Shown: positions 42,308 to 51,147, counted from the stretch's first letter. The stretch: 64,000 nucleotides of DNA from JAEUJM01 sp044221555 (GCA_044221555.1 JBGAOY010000008.1:62001-126000), one strand, 5' to 3'. The notes: generated from the letters alone by a model not told the origin. A program made the numbers and translations.

Positions 42308-44671
42308 TCAGCCGAAGACGGCGGGATCGATGTGGGTGAGCGTGCCGTCACCCGAGTTGGCCACCCACACGTCGGTGTCGGTGGCCGCGATCGCGACCGG
42401 CTCGTGCGACACCTGGATCTCGTCGGTGGCCTCATTGGTGGCGGGGTCGATGCGGGTGACCCGGTCGGTCTCGGTGTCGACCACCCACACGGCATCGGCG
42501 GTGGCCGCCACCGCCACCGGCCCGCTGTCGTCGCCGAGGTCGACCGTGGCGACCGCCTCGTTGGTGGCAGGGTCGATCCTGGTGAGCTTGGCGCTGTCGG
42601 TGCTGAGCACCCAGACCGCATCCTCGACCGCGGCGATGGCCGATGGCGTGGCATCGAGCTCGATGGTGGCCGTGATCTCGTTGGTGTCGGGGTCGATGCG
42701 GGTCACGGTGTCGTCGGTGCTGCTGGCCACCCAGATGACGTCGTCGGAGGCGGACACCTGGTTCGGCGCCGTGCCCACCTCCAGCTCGGTGGCGGGGGCC
42801 AGGGCGATGGCGTCGAAGCGGACCAGCTTGCCGGCCTCACCAGCTGCGCCATGGGCCACCCAGACATCCGTGCCCACGGCGCTCACCGACGTCATGTCGT
42901 CGCCGATGTCGACCTGGTTCGTGTCCCCGTTGGTGGCGAGGTCGATGCGGATCATCTCCCGCGTGTCGTCGCCGATCACCCAGCCGGCATCGTCGGTGGT
43001 GAGGGCGATGCCGGTCCCCGCGTTGTTCATGCCGGTGTTGGTGATCTCCTCGCCGGTGGTGGGGTCGAGCTTGTAGATCAGGGTCTCGCTCGCATCCGTC
43101 ACCCACACGGCGTCGCCGTTGACGGCCACGGCATCGGGCGACGTGGCGAACTGCCCAGTGGTGAACGTGCCCTCCTGGCTGGCCTCGTCGCCGCCCCCGC
43201 CCAGCACCAGGACCGCGGCGCCGATCACCAGTGCCACGACCACCACGCCGGCCGCGATCAGCAGGCCCCGGCGGGCACCCCCGGACGAGGAGCCGCCGTC
43301 CGTCGCCGGTGAGCCGGGCGGCGTGACCGTGGGCGGCGTGACCGAGGACGGTGTGCCTGCGGGCTCTGGAGCCGGTGGGGCTGGCGGAGGGCTCGGCGCG
43401 GGTGGCGGTGGCGGGGCAGCGGTGGGCGTATCCGCCTCCACCGGCGGGGTGCCCGTGGTGATGGTCGCGTTCGGGTCGGATGCCGCCCGGTCGGCTTCGG
43501 TCCGGGATCCGGCGTCGGCCAGGGGACCGGGGTCGACCGGAGCGTCGGGGGCGGCCGGTGCCTCGGCGGCGACCGGAGCCTCGGGGGCGGCCGGTGCCTC
43601 AGGCGCGGCTGGCGCCTCGGCGGCGACCGAGCCGGCGTCGGCCCCGGCACCCGTGCCGGCAGTGGCGGTGCTGACGGGAGCCGCCGCCACCACCATGGTC
43701 TCGTGGACGGTGCCGGCCTCGTCGGCGGGTGCCGGTGCGGGTGCCGCGTCGGGGACGGTCGACGCCGAGGGGTCGGCGACCACGGGGGCGGGCGGCACGG
43801 GCGTGGGGGCCGTGGTGAGCCGCAACGGGGTGACGGCCTGGCCGTGGCGGCGTTGCACCTCCTGGAGGGCCTCGCCCAGCGCGGCTGCGCTCTGCGGTCG
43901 GTCGGCAGGGTCCTTGGCCAGGCCTGTGACCAGGAGGTCGGCGAGGTCGTCCGGGACCGGGTCGGCCAGCCGGGGCGGCGGCGTGTCGATGATCCGCATC
44001 ATCACGGCGGCCACCGGCTCGTCCGGGTCGCCGGCGAAGGGGGGACGGCCGGCCAGCAGCGTGTGCAACGTCGACGCCAGGCCGTACACGTCGGTGCGCT
44101 GGTCCTGGCGCTGGCCGCGGAGGACCTCGGGGGCCACGTGGGCCACGGTGAAGCTGGCCACGCCGGTCGTGGTGCGCCGTCCGCCATCGACCGCGGCGAT
44201 GCCGAAGTCGGCCAGCTTCGCTTCACCGAACGGGCCGATCAGCACGTTCTCGGGCTTGAGGTCGCGGTGGAGGGTGCCGGCGGCGTGGGCCGCCCCCAAC
44301 GCCCCGCAGACCTCGATGCCGGCCGCGACGGCGCCGGGCCAGTCGAGCACCGACGTCTGGGCGACCGCGTCGGCCAGCGAGCCCCGCTCGAGGTGCTCCA
44401 TGGCCAGCCACAGGTGCCCGTCGTCGGTGATGCCCGAGTCGTAGACCGCCACCACGTGGGGGTGCCAGGACAGCTCACCCATGGCCCGGCACTCGCGCTC
44501 GAAGCGGTCGCGGGTCCGCTCGTCGGGGTCGGCCAGGTTCAGCACCTTCAGGGCGACCGCTCGGTTGAAGCGGTCCTGGTGCCCCCGGTAGACCCGGGCG
44601 AAGCCTCCCCGGCCGATCTCGACCAGTTCGCTGTAGCCCGTCACCTCCGGCAAGGTCGCCACGGCGGCCAT
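42308..44671 (-). CDS. Transmembrane Ser/Thr protein kinase with extracytoplasmic beta-propeller-like repeats
   Basis: A 787-residue PknD-like kinase. The cytoplasmic domain (residues about 15-275) has the glycine loop EIGRGGFARVYRG, the Lys in VALKVLN, catalytic HRDLKPENVLIG and DFGIAAVDGG. A long linker rich in Ala, Pro and Glu (repeated APAAPEAP) leads to one membrane helix, LLIAAGVVVVALVIGAAVLV, near 470. Outside are about seven repeats with AVWVTDASE- or DVWVAN-like blades, as in streptogramin-lyase/YVTN propellers, probably ligand binding. Substrate proteins are unknown. Encoded next to a close paralogue. Confidence 0.9.
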   Translation of the reverse strand: MAAVATLPEVTGYSELVEIGRGGFARVYRGHQDRFNRAVALKVLNLADPDERTRDRFERECRAMGELSWHPHVVAVYDSGITDDGHLWLAMEHLERGSLADAVAQTSVLDWPGAVAAGIEVCGALGAAHAAGTLHRDLKPENVLIGPFGEAKLADFGIAAVDGGRRTTTGVASFTVAHVAPEVLRGQRQDQRTDVYGLASTLHTLLAGRPPFAGDPDEPVAAVMMRIIDTPPPRLADPVPDDLADLLVTGLAKDPADRPQSAAALGEALQEVQRRHGQAVTPLRLTTAPTPVPPAPVVADPSASTVPDAAPAPAPADEAGTVHETMVVAAAPVSTATAGTGAGADAGSVAAEAPAAPEAPAAPEAPVAAEAPAAPDAPVDPGPLADAGSRTEADRAASDPNATITTGTPPVEADTPTAAPPPPPAPSPPPAPPAPEPAGTPSSVTPPTVTPPGSPATDGGSSSGGARRGLLIAAGVVVVALVIGAAVLVLGGGGDEASQEGTFTTGQFATSPDAVAVNGDAVWVTDASETLIYKLDPTTGEEITNTGMNNAGTGIALTTDDAGWVIGDDTREMIRIDLATNGDTNQVDIGDDMTSVSAVGTDVWVAHGAAGEAGKLVRFDAIALAPATELEVGTAPNQVSASDDVIWVASSTDDTVTRIDPDTNEITATIELDATPSAIAAVEDAVWVLSTDSAKLTRIDPATNEAVATVDLGDDSGPVAVAATADAVWVVDTETDRVTRIDPATNEATDEIQVSHEPVAIAATDTDVWVANSGDGTLTHIDPAVFG

Positions 44672-44685
44672 GGTAGGGGTCGTCG

Positions 44686-44709
44686 CCCGGCGCCGCTTTC
44701 GGCGCCGGG
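44686..44709 (-). terminator. Hairpin between the two kinase genes
   Basis: CCCGGCGCCG and CGGCGCCGGG form a perfect 10-bp stem with a 4-base loop. It starts 11 bases after the stop of the upstream kinase gene (minus strand) and ends 15 bases before the next kinase ATG, so each kinase likely has its own control. Confidence 0.6.
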
Positions 44710-44719
44710 TGCGGAGGGC

Positions 44720-46888
44720 TCAGCCGACGGTCGTCGGATCGACGTGGGTGAGGGTGCCGTCGCCGGAGTTGGCCACCCACACATCGGTGTCGTTCGCGGC
44801 GACGGCCACGGGCTCGTGGCTCGTGTCGACGCGGGTGACGACCGCGTTGGTGGCGGGGTCGACGAGGATCAGGTCGTCGTTGTCGATGTCGGTCACCCAC
44901 ACGGCGTCGGCAGTGGCGGCGATGGCGTTGGGGGCGGATCCGCTGTCGAGGCTGAGGTCCACCGTCGCGACCACGGTGTCGGTCGCCGGGTCGATGCGCG
45001 TGAGGCTCTGGCTGTCGGTGCTGAGCACCCACACCGCATCTTCGACGACGGCGACCGCGGTCGGTGTGACGTCGAGGTCGATGGTGATGAGCCCGGTCTC
45101 GGTCCGGGCGTCGAAGTGGGTGATCGAGCTGTCCCCCGAGTTGGTGACCCACACGTCGTCGTCGGTGGCGGCCACCTGCGAGGGCCCCGCCTGCGAGGAG
45201 CCCAACAGGTTCGCCAGGGCGGCCGTCGGCGCGTTGATGTCCGCGAGCACGTTGGCGCCCCCGTCCGCCGTCGCCGTCACCCACACGTGCTGGCTCGAGG
45301 CGGCGATGGCGTCGGGCGTGCCGCTGATGTCGATGGAGTCGGTGACCTCGTTGGGTCCGTCGTCGATCGCGCTCACCGTCGTGTCGTCCGCGCCCGTGAC
45401 CCACACCTGGTCGTCGGCCGTCGTCGCGACGCCGGTCATGGGGGTGGGGACCTCGACGGTCGCGAGGACGTCGCCGGTCGCGGGGTCGAGCCGGTAGACC
45501 TGCGTCTCGGACGCGTCCGTCACCCAGACCGCGTCGGACGAGAGCGCCACGTCGGAGAGGACGCTTCCGACCTGGGCGGTCTGGAACGTGCCCGTGGCGG
45601 CCGCTCCTGAGCTGCTCCCGGCGTCGCTGGCGCCTTCGCTGTCGTCGACGGTCGCACCGGTGCTTCCGCCGGCGCCGGCGTCCCCTCCGCTGTCGTCGCC
45701 ACCGCCACGGGCCAGCACCAGCACGATGCCGACGAGGAGCACGAGCACGACCAGCGCCCCGCCCACGAGCAGCGGCCCGCTCCGGCGCCGGGCGGGCTCG
45801 GCGGGCGGCGCCGCGGCCGACTCGATCGGGCCGTCATCGGGCGGGGGTCGGCCGGCGCCAGCGTCATCGGGTGGGGCGACGACGGGAACCGGTGTCGGCG
45901 TGGACGGGGTGGCGTGGGTGATCGTCTCGTTGGGGTCGGGCGTGGTGGTGCGCCCGGCGGGGGTGGCGGCCACGTCCGGAGTGGTTGCGACGCCGGTGGA
46001 GCGCGCCGGGCCGGGCTCGACCTCGGCGGGTGCGAGTCGCAGCGGTGTCACGGCGAGGCCGGCGCCGGCCTGGACGGCCTGGAGGGCCTCGCCGAAGGCC
46101 GCCGCGCTCGGCGGTCGGTCGGCAGGCTCCTTCGCGAGCCCGGCGACCAGGAGGTCGGCGAGGGCGCGGGGCACGGGATCGCCGAGGCGGGGGACGGGTG
46201 CCTCGATGACCCGCATCATGACCGCGGCCACGGGTTCGTCGTCGTCGCCTTCGAAGGGCGGCGCGCCGGCGAGGAGGGTGTGCAGGGTGGAGGCCAGGCC
46301 GTAGACGTCGGTGCGCTCGTCGGGGCGTTGGCCGCGCAGCACCTCGGGCGCGACGTGGGCGACGGTGAAGCTGGCCACCCCCGTGGTGGTGCGGCGGCTG
46401 CCCTCGACCGCGGCGATGCCGAAGTCGCCGAGCTTGGCCTCACCGAACACGTCGAGCAGGACGTTCTCGGGCTTCAGGTCGCGGTGCAGGGTGCCGGCGT
46501 CGTGCGCCGCCGCCAGCGCACCCGCCACCTGGACCCCCACGGCGGTGGCGGCCTCCCAGGTCAGGGTCGAGTCGGGCGACAGCCCGTCGCCGAGCGATCC
46601 CTTGGGCAGGAACTCCATCGCCAGCCACAGGTGCCCGTCGTCGGTGACGCCCGAGTCGTAGACGGCGACGACGTGGGGGTGCCAGGACAGCTCGCCCATG
46701 GCCCGGCACTCGCGCTCGAAGCGGTCGCGGGTGCGCTCGTCGGGGTGAGCCAGGTCGAGCACCTTCAGCGCGACCGCCCGGTTGAAGCGGTCCTGCTGGG
46801 CCCGGTAGACGCGGGCGAACCCACCCCGTCCGATCTCCACCAGGTCTCGATAGCCCGAGACCACGGGGAGGGGCGGCATGGTCGGCAC
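44720..46888 (-). CDS. Second transmembrane Ser/Thr protein kinase with propeller-like repeats
   Basis: A 722-residue paralogue of the kinase that follows it. EIGRGGFARVYRAQQDRFNR, HRDLKPENVLLD and DFGIAAVEGSRRTTT define the kinase domain (about 15-275); the first 270 residues are nearly the same as in the paralogue. The linker is shorter, the membrane helix PLLVGGALVVLVLLVGIVLV is near 370, and the outside holds repeats such as AVWVTDASETQVYRLDPATG. The sensor halves have diverged more than the kinase halves, suggesting different signals feeding a common output. It is the first gene of the pair. Confidence 0.9.
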   Translation of the reverse strand: MPTMPPLPVVSGYRDLVEIGRGGFARVYRAQQDRFNRAVALKVLDLAHPDERTRDRFERECRAMGELSWHPHVVAVYDSGVTDDGHLWLAMEFLPKGSLGDGLSPDSTLTWEAATAVGVQVAGALAAAHDAGTLHRDLKPENVLLDVFGEAKLGDFGIAAVEGSRRTTTGVASFTVAHVAPEVLRGQRPDERTDVYGLASTLHTLLAGAPPFEGDDDEPVAAVMMRVIEAPVPRLGDPVPRALADLLVAGLAKEPADRPPSAAAFGEALQAVQAGAGLAVTPLRLAPAEVEPGPARSTGVATTPDVAATPAGRTTTPDPNETITHATPSTPTPVPVVAPPDDAGAGRPPPDDGPIESAAAPPAEPARRRSGPLLVGGALVVLVLLVGIVLVLARGGGDDSGGDAGAGGSTGATVDDSEGASDAGSSSGAAATGTFQTAQVGSVLSDVALSSDAVWVTDASETQVYRLDPATGDVLATVEVPTPMTGVATTADDQVWVTGADDTTVSAIDDGPNEVTDSIDISGTPDAIAASSQHVWVTATADGGANVLADINAPTAALANLLGSSQAGPSQVAATDDDVWVTNSGDSSITHFDARTETGLITIDLDVTPTAVAVVEDAVWVLSTDSQSLTRIDPATDTVVATVDLSLDSGSAPNAIAATADAVWVTDIDNDDLILVDPATNAVVTRVDTSHEPVAVAANDTDVWVANSGDGTLTHVDPTTVG

Positions 46889-46943
46889 TGTAGGGGGCGG
46901 CGCTCCACGCCGCCCGGGGGTCAGGCCGAACCGAGGGCGTAGG

Positions 46944-48215
46944 TCAGGCGCGGGTGAGGGGCTCGGGGACCACCCGGGCCAGGGCGGCGACGGCCTTGTA
47001 GGCGGCCTCGGCGCCGCCGAGCTCGTCGTCGCGCAGCAGGTTGGCCATGATGCGCAGCACCCAGTCCATCAGCGTGTGGGACTGCATCCCCACCCGGGTG
47101 AGCTCGCGCATGAGGGCGGGCCGGCCGATGATCTTCACGAAGAGCCGGGCCACCTTGAAGTACAGGCCGAACTCGTCGTCGAGCATCGACTGGTAGCGCT
47201 GCAGGGCGACGCCGTTGCCGGTGACGAGCGCCTCGTCGATGAGGCCGGCGGCCATCCGCCCGGTCTCGTAGGCGTAGTCGATGCCCTCGCCGTTGAACGG
47301 GTTGATCGATCCGGCGGCGTCGCCCACCACGATGAAGGTGGGGCCGGCCTTGGGCCCGACCGACCCGGCCATGGGCAGGCGTCCACCGGTGGGCTCGCCG
47401 ACGGCGGTCTCGGGGCCGATCTCCCAGTAGTCGGGAGCGGTGGACGAGAACTCGCGGAGCAGGTGCGTGGTGTTCACGCTCTTGAAGTCGCGGAAGGTGG
47501 ACAGCAGGCCGATGCCGACGTTGATGGTGCCGTCGCCCAGGGGGAAGATCCAGCCGTAGCCGGGCATCGAGTTGCCCTGGCGGTCGCGCACGTCGAGGGC
47601 GCTCTCGATCCAGGGGGTGTCGTGCAGCGGGCTCTCGTAGTAGCCACGGATGGCCATGCCCTGGGGGTAGGTGCGATCGCGGGCGGTGCCGAGGGCGCGG
47701 CCGAAGCGGGAGTTGGCGCCGTCGGCGATGACCACGTAGCGGGCGAGGATCTCGGTGGTCTCGCCCGTCTCCTTGTCCTCGACCACCGCTCCCGTGACCA
47801 GGCCGTCGCGCAGCACCGGGCGGATGGCCTCGACGCCCTCGCGCAGCTGGGCCCCGGACTTCACCGCCCGCTCGGCCACGAACTCGTCGAGGTCGCGGCG
47901 TCGCACCACGTAGCCGTACGAGGGGAACCGGGGGTGCTCGGGCCACTTCAGCTCGAGGGTGACGCCGTGGGCCACGGCCCTCAGGCCGTCGTAGCGGTGG
48001 AAGTCCTCGAGCCGGTGCTCGAGGCCCATGTCCTGCAACTGGCGCACGGCCCGCGGGGTGAGCCCGTCGCCGCAGGTCTTCTCTCGGGGGAAGCGCTTCT
48101 TCTCGACGATCAGGACGTCGTGGCCGGCCTCGGCCAGCCAGTAGCCGGCGGCCGCTCCGGCTGGTCCGCCCCCGATGACGAGGACGTCATGGCGGCTGCG
48201 TGTGGTGGCGGGCAC
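46944..48215 (-). CDS. Geranylgeranyl-reductase-family flavoprotein
   Basis: A 423-residue FAD enzyme. DVLVIGGGPAGAAAGYWLAE is the FAD-binding start, FPREKTCGDGLTPRAVRQL the Cys-containing motif of the GGR family, GYGWIFPLGDGTINVGIGLL the core motif, and VGDAAGSINPFNGEGIDYAY the second FAD motif. Family members saturate isoprenoid chains, often of menaquinone or membrane lipids. Near a bc complex and complex I, reduction of the menaquinone side chain is an attractive guess. In many actinobacteria it stands next to nuo genes. The ATG precedes MPATTRSRHD. Confidence 0.87.
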   Translation of the reverse strand: MPATTRSRHDVLVIGGGPAGAAAGYWLAEAGHDVLIVEKKRFPREKTCGDGLTPRAVRQLQDMGLEHRLEDFHRYDGLRAVAHGVTLELKWPEHPRFPSYGYVVRRRDLDEFVAERAVKSGAQLREGVEAIRPVLRDGLVTGAVVEDKETGETTEILARYVVIADGANSRFGRALGTARDRTYPQGMAIRGYYESPLHDTPWIESALDVRDRQGNSMPGYGWIFPLGDGTINVGIGLLSTFRDFKSVNTTHLLREFSSTAPDYWEIGPETAVGEPTGGRLPMAGSVGPKAGPTFIVVGDAAGSINPFNGEGIDYAYETGRMAAGLIDEALVTGNGVALQRYQSMLDDEFGLYFKVARLFVKIIGRPALMRELTRVGMQSHTLMDWVLRIMANLLRDDELGGAEAAYKAVAALARVVPEPLTRA

Positions 48216-48279
48216 GGCGTGGTCCTTGTCTGGCGTCGGGTCGGCCCCGATGGCCGCACCCGTCCCAGGTTAGGAGCCG

Positions 48280-48310
48280 CCGCGGCGCGCGCGTCTGGTC
48301 GGCGCCGCGG
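48280..48310 (-). terminator. Hairpin after the membrane cytochrome c gene
   Basis: CCGCGGCGC and GCGCCGCGG form a perfect 9-bp stem with a 13-base loop, 11 bases after the stop of the cytochrome c gene on the minus strand and before the flavoprotein gene. Confidence 0.5.
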
Positions 48311-48321
48311 ATTCGGTGCGA

Positions 48322-49071
48322 TCAGCCGCCGTGACCGCCGCCGCCACCGCCGGCGAGGACGACGGGCACGCCGTCGACCAGCAGCGCGCCGGTGGCGTCG
48401 ATCAGGGCGGGGTTGGGCTCCTCGCCCGACAGGCCCGAGCGCTCGAAGTACACGACGGCGTTGATCTCCTCGGGCGTGAGGGTGCCCTCCCAGCCGGGCA
48501 TGCCGCCGTTGATGGGCTTGTTGGTGTCGCCGTAGGTGGTGGCGCCGGCGTCCTGGGTGCCCTGCGACCCGAGCGTGACCCACTCGATCTGGTCGGCGGG
48601 GTCGCTGAAGGTGTCGAGCACCGAGCCGCCCGCGAGCTGCGGGCCCACGCCGCCGCCGCCGGTGGCGCCGTGACAGGTGGCGCAGTTGCTGGCGTAGACC
48701 TGGGCGCCGAACGAGAGGGGGTCGCTCTCGCCCAGGCTGGGGGGCTCGAGGGTGGCGGCGTAGACGAACGCCCAGATGGGGAGGGCGGCGAGGACGGGCA
48801 GGGCCCACAGCGGGACCCGCTTGCGCTTCAGCGCGGCCTCGACGTAGGGGGGGACCGGCTCGGGGGCGGCGGGCTCGACCTCGGTGGGCGTGGCCGCAGC
48901 GGCCGCGGGCGCGGCGGCGGCGGGGGTGACGGCCGTGCTCGGTGCGCCGGCGGGCGTGGCGGCGGCGTCGCCGCCGCTGTCGCCGCCACCCGCGTCGCCG
49001 GCGCCGCCGCCGCCCATGGCAGCGCGGCGTTCCTGCGAGCGCTTGAGGAGGTGCTCGGGGATCTCGGTCAC
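48322..49071 (-). CDS. Membrane-anchored mono-heme cytochrome c
   Basis: A 249-residue protein. The N-terminal TEIPEHLLKRSQERR is shared with the cytochrome b C-terminal protein of the neighbouring operon. A long Ala/Pro/Thr-rich stretch leads to one membrane helix (VPLWALPVLAALPIWAFVYA) and then a class I cytochrome c domain with the heme site ASNCATCHGATGGGGVGPQL and a distal Met in NGGMPGWEGTLTPEEINAV. It should carry electrons outside the membrane, perhaps from the bc complex to the oxidase. The GTG at 49071 begins the shared motif and decides the start. Divergent from the respiratory operon. Confidence 0.85.
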   Translation of the reverse strand: MTEIPEHLLKRSQERRAAMGGGGAGDAGGGDSGGDAAATPAGAPSTAVTPAAAAPAAAAATPTEVEPAAPEPVPPYVEAALKRKRVPLWALPVLAALPIWAFVYAATLEPPSLGESDPLSFGAQVYASNCATCHGATGGGGVGPQLAGGSVLDTFSDPADQIEWVTLGSQGTQDAGATTYGDTNKPINGGMPGWEGTLTPEEINAVVYFERSGLSGEEPNPALIDATGALLVDGVPVVLAGGGGGGHGG

Positions 49072-49180
49072 GCGCCGCACTTTAGGACCAAGCCGCCCGA
49101 GCGAGCCAAGCAGGGGGTCGCCCCCATGCCGCCGACCCGGCGGAGCAGCGGGAGCGAGCCCGAACCGGACGGCAGCCAGT

Positions 49181-49361
49181 GTGGGCGTGAACCGGATGGC
49201 GGAGCCGCTCCGACGAAGGAGGAGCCAGTGTGGGCGTGAACCGGATGGCGGAGCCGCTCCGACGAAGGAGGAGCCAGTGTGGGGTGAGGTGCCGGAGCGG
49301 AGCGGAGGCGCGGTGGGCGTGAACCGGATGGCGGAGCCGCTCCGACGAAGGAGGAGCCAGT
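49181..49361 (+). repeat. Three copies of a 49-bp hairpin plus Shine-Dalgarno repeat
   Basis: Copies at 49181-49229, 49230-49278 and 49313-49361, the last two separated by 34 bases of GGAGCGGAGCGG-type sequence. Each has CGGAG-CCG-CTCCG (hairpin), then GAAGGAGGAG, an excellent ribosome binding site, and GTG soon after. The 405-base region 49072-49476 otherwise holds no gene; it separates the divergent cytochrome c gene and the respiratory operon. Confidence 0.75.
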
Positions 49362-49439
49362 GTGATGTGCTCACGTCGAAGCGGTCGTGGTAGACCGGTG
49401 GCCGTTCGTCGAGCCGGTCATATCCCGGCCGTCGCTAGC

Positions 49440-49457
49440 ATGTGATCGATTTCACAA
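49440..49457 (+). promoter_or_regulatory. Rex- or CRP-like palindromic operator before the respiratory operon
   Basis: ATGTGATCGATTTCACAA contains a perfect TGTGA-N6-TCACA (CRP/FNR-type) and also fits the Rex consensus TTGTGAANNNNTTCACAA at 12 of 14 fixed positions. It ends 19 bases before the first start codon of the operon. Rex is encoded in this window; a CRP-type regulator is not. Confidence 0.55.
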
Positions 49458-49476
49458 AGCGTGAGGAGGAGGACCA

Positions 49477-49908
49477 GTGGTTGCATTCGTGGTGTCAGTC
49501 CTGGTGCTCGTCGTCCTCGTCGCCCCGATCCCGCTCTACGGCAAGCGCCGCCCGGTGGGCACGTTCCTGTCGTGGGGCGAGGCCATGTTGGCGGCGACCT
49601 ACGTCTTCTTCATCATGTTCTGGGCCTTCGGCGTGGTGCCCCACCAGTGGCTCACCTGGGCCGACAACGAGCTCAACTGGCGCCCCGACGTGATCGTGGT
49701 CGGGCCGGGCAACGTCCTGGCCGACTACCTGCCGTTCGCCATCACCAAGCAGACCCTGCGCGACCTCATCGTGGTGGGCATCTACGGCGTGATCCTCGCC
49801 GGCATGCTCGTCCTGTGGGCCAAGTGGCAGAGCCGCGGCGACGTCACCCCGGGCGACGAGGTCGAGAAGTCCCGCTACGGCCGGCCCCTGGTGAAGGAAG
49901 GGGCGTAG
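49477..49908 (+). CDS. Putative small membrane subunit of the bc complex
   Basis: A 143-residue protein with three membrane helices (VAFVVSVLVLVVLVAPIPLY; MLAATYVFFIMFWAFGVVPH; RDLIVVGIYGVILAGMLVLW) and a charged C-terminus. VVPHQWLTWADNELNWRPD between helices 2 and 3 lies outside by topology guess. No family name is recognised. As first gene of a tightly spaced operon with ferredoxin, cytochrome b, Rieske and cytochrome c, it is most likely a structural subunit of this complex. GTG start with GAGGAGGAC upstream; three bases separate it from the ferredoxin gene. Confidence 0.65.
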   Translation: MVAFVVSVLVLVVLVAPIPLYGKRRPVGTFLSWGEAMLAATYVFFIMFWAFGVVPHQWLTWADNELNWRPDVIVVGPGNVLADYLPFAITKQTLRDLIVVGIYGVILAGMLVLWAKWQSRGDVTPGDEVEKSRYGRPLVKEGA

Positions 49909-49911
49909 ACC

Positions 49912-50328
49912 ATGGCCAAGACCGATGCCAACCCGCCGATGCCGGTGTTCCGCGACGACTACGTCCTGCAGGAGGTCGACGCCGACTGGCTCTCGAAGGC
50001 GGTCAAGCCGAAGCAGTTCATCCACATCGACCAGTCCGAGTGCATCATGTGCGAGGGCTGCGTCGACATCTGCCCGTGGAAGTGCATCCACATGGTGTCG
50101 CCCGACGCCATCGACGAGGCGGTCGGCACCGAGCAGCCCGGTGAGGACCCACGCGACCACGTGATCTTCACCATCGATGACGACGTCTGCACCCGCTGCG
50201 CCCTCTGCGTCGACCGGTGCCCGACCGGCGTGATCATCATGGGCAAGGTCGCAGCTCCCGCCCCTGATGGCGACCCCCACACCCGGACCAATGCCCATGG
50301 CTACGCCTACGGCATGCGGCTCGGGTAA
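49912..50328 (+). CDS. Two-cluster [4Fe-4S] ferredoxin-type protein
   Basis: A 138-residue protein with two complete cluster motifs, CIMCEGCVDICPWKC near residue 44 and CTRCALCVDRCPTG near 93, enough for two [4Fe-4S] clusters. The N-terminal 40 residues (FRDDYVLQEVDADWLSKAVK) and C-terminal tail are not part of the ferredoxin fold. It has no membrane helix, so it acts at the cytoplasmic side. Its place inside a cytochrome bc operon and before complex I genes suggests electron transfer to or from this complex, which is unusual for a standard bc1. Confidence 0.85.
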   Translation: MAKTDANPPMPVFRDDYVLQEVDADWLSKAVKPKQFIHIDQSECIMCEGCVDICPWKCIHMVSPDAIDEAVGTEQPGEDPRDHVIFTIDDDVCTRCALCVDRCPTGVIIMGKVAAPAPDGDPHTRTNAHGYAYGMRLG

Positions 50329-50351
50329 GTCGAGAAAGAGGAGACGGCCTC

Positions 50352-51131
50352 GTGGCCAAGTCGGTTCAGGACAAGCCCAAGGTCGCCGAGAAGCTCAGCG
50401 AGCTCGGCGATGCCGTGCAGGGATCACAGGCGTGGAACTCGATCTTCCGGCCCGGCTCGGTGTTCCGCAAGGGGTACACCGACAGCCCCCGGAACCGGTC
50501 CTACGTGATCATGAACAGCGTGCTGTACCACCTCCACCCGGTGAAGGTGAAGCGCCACGCGGTGAAGGTGAGCTACACGCTGTGCCTGGGCGGCCTCAGC
50601 TTCTTCCTGTTCATCCTGCTCACCGTCACGGGCATCTTCTTGATGTTCTTCTACCGCCCCGACGCGGCGTCGGCGTGGAGCGACATCGAGACCCTGCACA
50701 CCTCGGTCACCTTCGGCCTGCTGGTGCGCAACATGCACCGCTGGGGTGCTCACCTCATGGTGCTGTCGGTGTTCCTCCACATGGCCCGCGTCTTCTACCA
50801 CGGCGCCTACAAGCCACCCCGCGAGTTCAACTGGGTCATCGGCGTGATCCTGCTCACGCTCACCCTGCTGCTGTCGTTCACCGGCTACCTGCTCCCGTGG
50901 GACCAGTTGGCGCTCTGGGCGGTCACGGTGGGCACGAACATGATGGGCTACACCCCGGTCTTCGGCAGCCAGGTGCGCTTCGCCCTGCTGGGCGGCACCG
51001 AGATCGGGTCTCAGACCTTGTTGCGTTGGTACGTGCTGCACGTCCTGCTCCTGCCCTTCGTGATCGTCATCTTCATGGCGATCCACTTCTGGCGGGTTCG
51101 CAAGGACGGCGGCATCTCCGGGCCGCTCTAG
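50352..51131 (+). CDS. Cytochrome b, N-terminal (b6-type) subunit
   Basis: A 259-residue membrane protein with four helices that bind two hemes b. The His ligand pairs are seen in TSVTFGLLVRNMHRWGAHLM (His, 14 residues, His in VFLHMARVFYHGAYK) and in LHVLLLPFVIVIFMAIHFWR. SFTGYLLPWDQLALWAVTVG is the conserved quinol-site loop helix. Helices 1-4 only: the rest of cytochrome b is on the next gene, as in b6f and Firmicutes complexes, not fused as QcrB of most actinobacteria. The GTG start has GAGAAAGAGGAGACG upstream. Confidence 0.92.
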   Translation: MAKSVQDKPKVAEKLSELGDAVQGSQAWNSIFRPGSVFRKGYTDSPRNRSYVIMNSVLYHLHPVKVKRHAVKVSYTLCLGGLSFFLFILLTVTGIFLMFFYRPDAASAWSDIETLHTSVTFGLLVRNMHRWGAHLMVLSVFLHMARVFYHGAYKPPREFNWVIGVILLTLTLLLSFTGYLLPWDQLALWAVTVGTNMMGYTPVFGSQVRFALLGGTEIGSQTLLRWYVLHVLLLPFVIVIFMAIHFWRVRKDGGISGPL

Positions 51132-51147
51132 GAGACAGGGACACGCG

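Noticed and set aside
44670..45610. Long plus-strand frames across both kinase genes
   Set aside because: They mirror the propeller repeats of the kinases, have no ribosome binding site and no recognisable domain.
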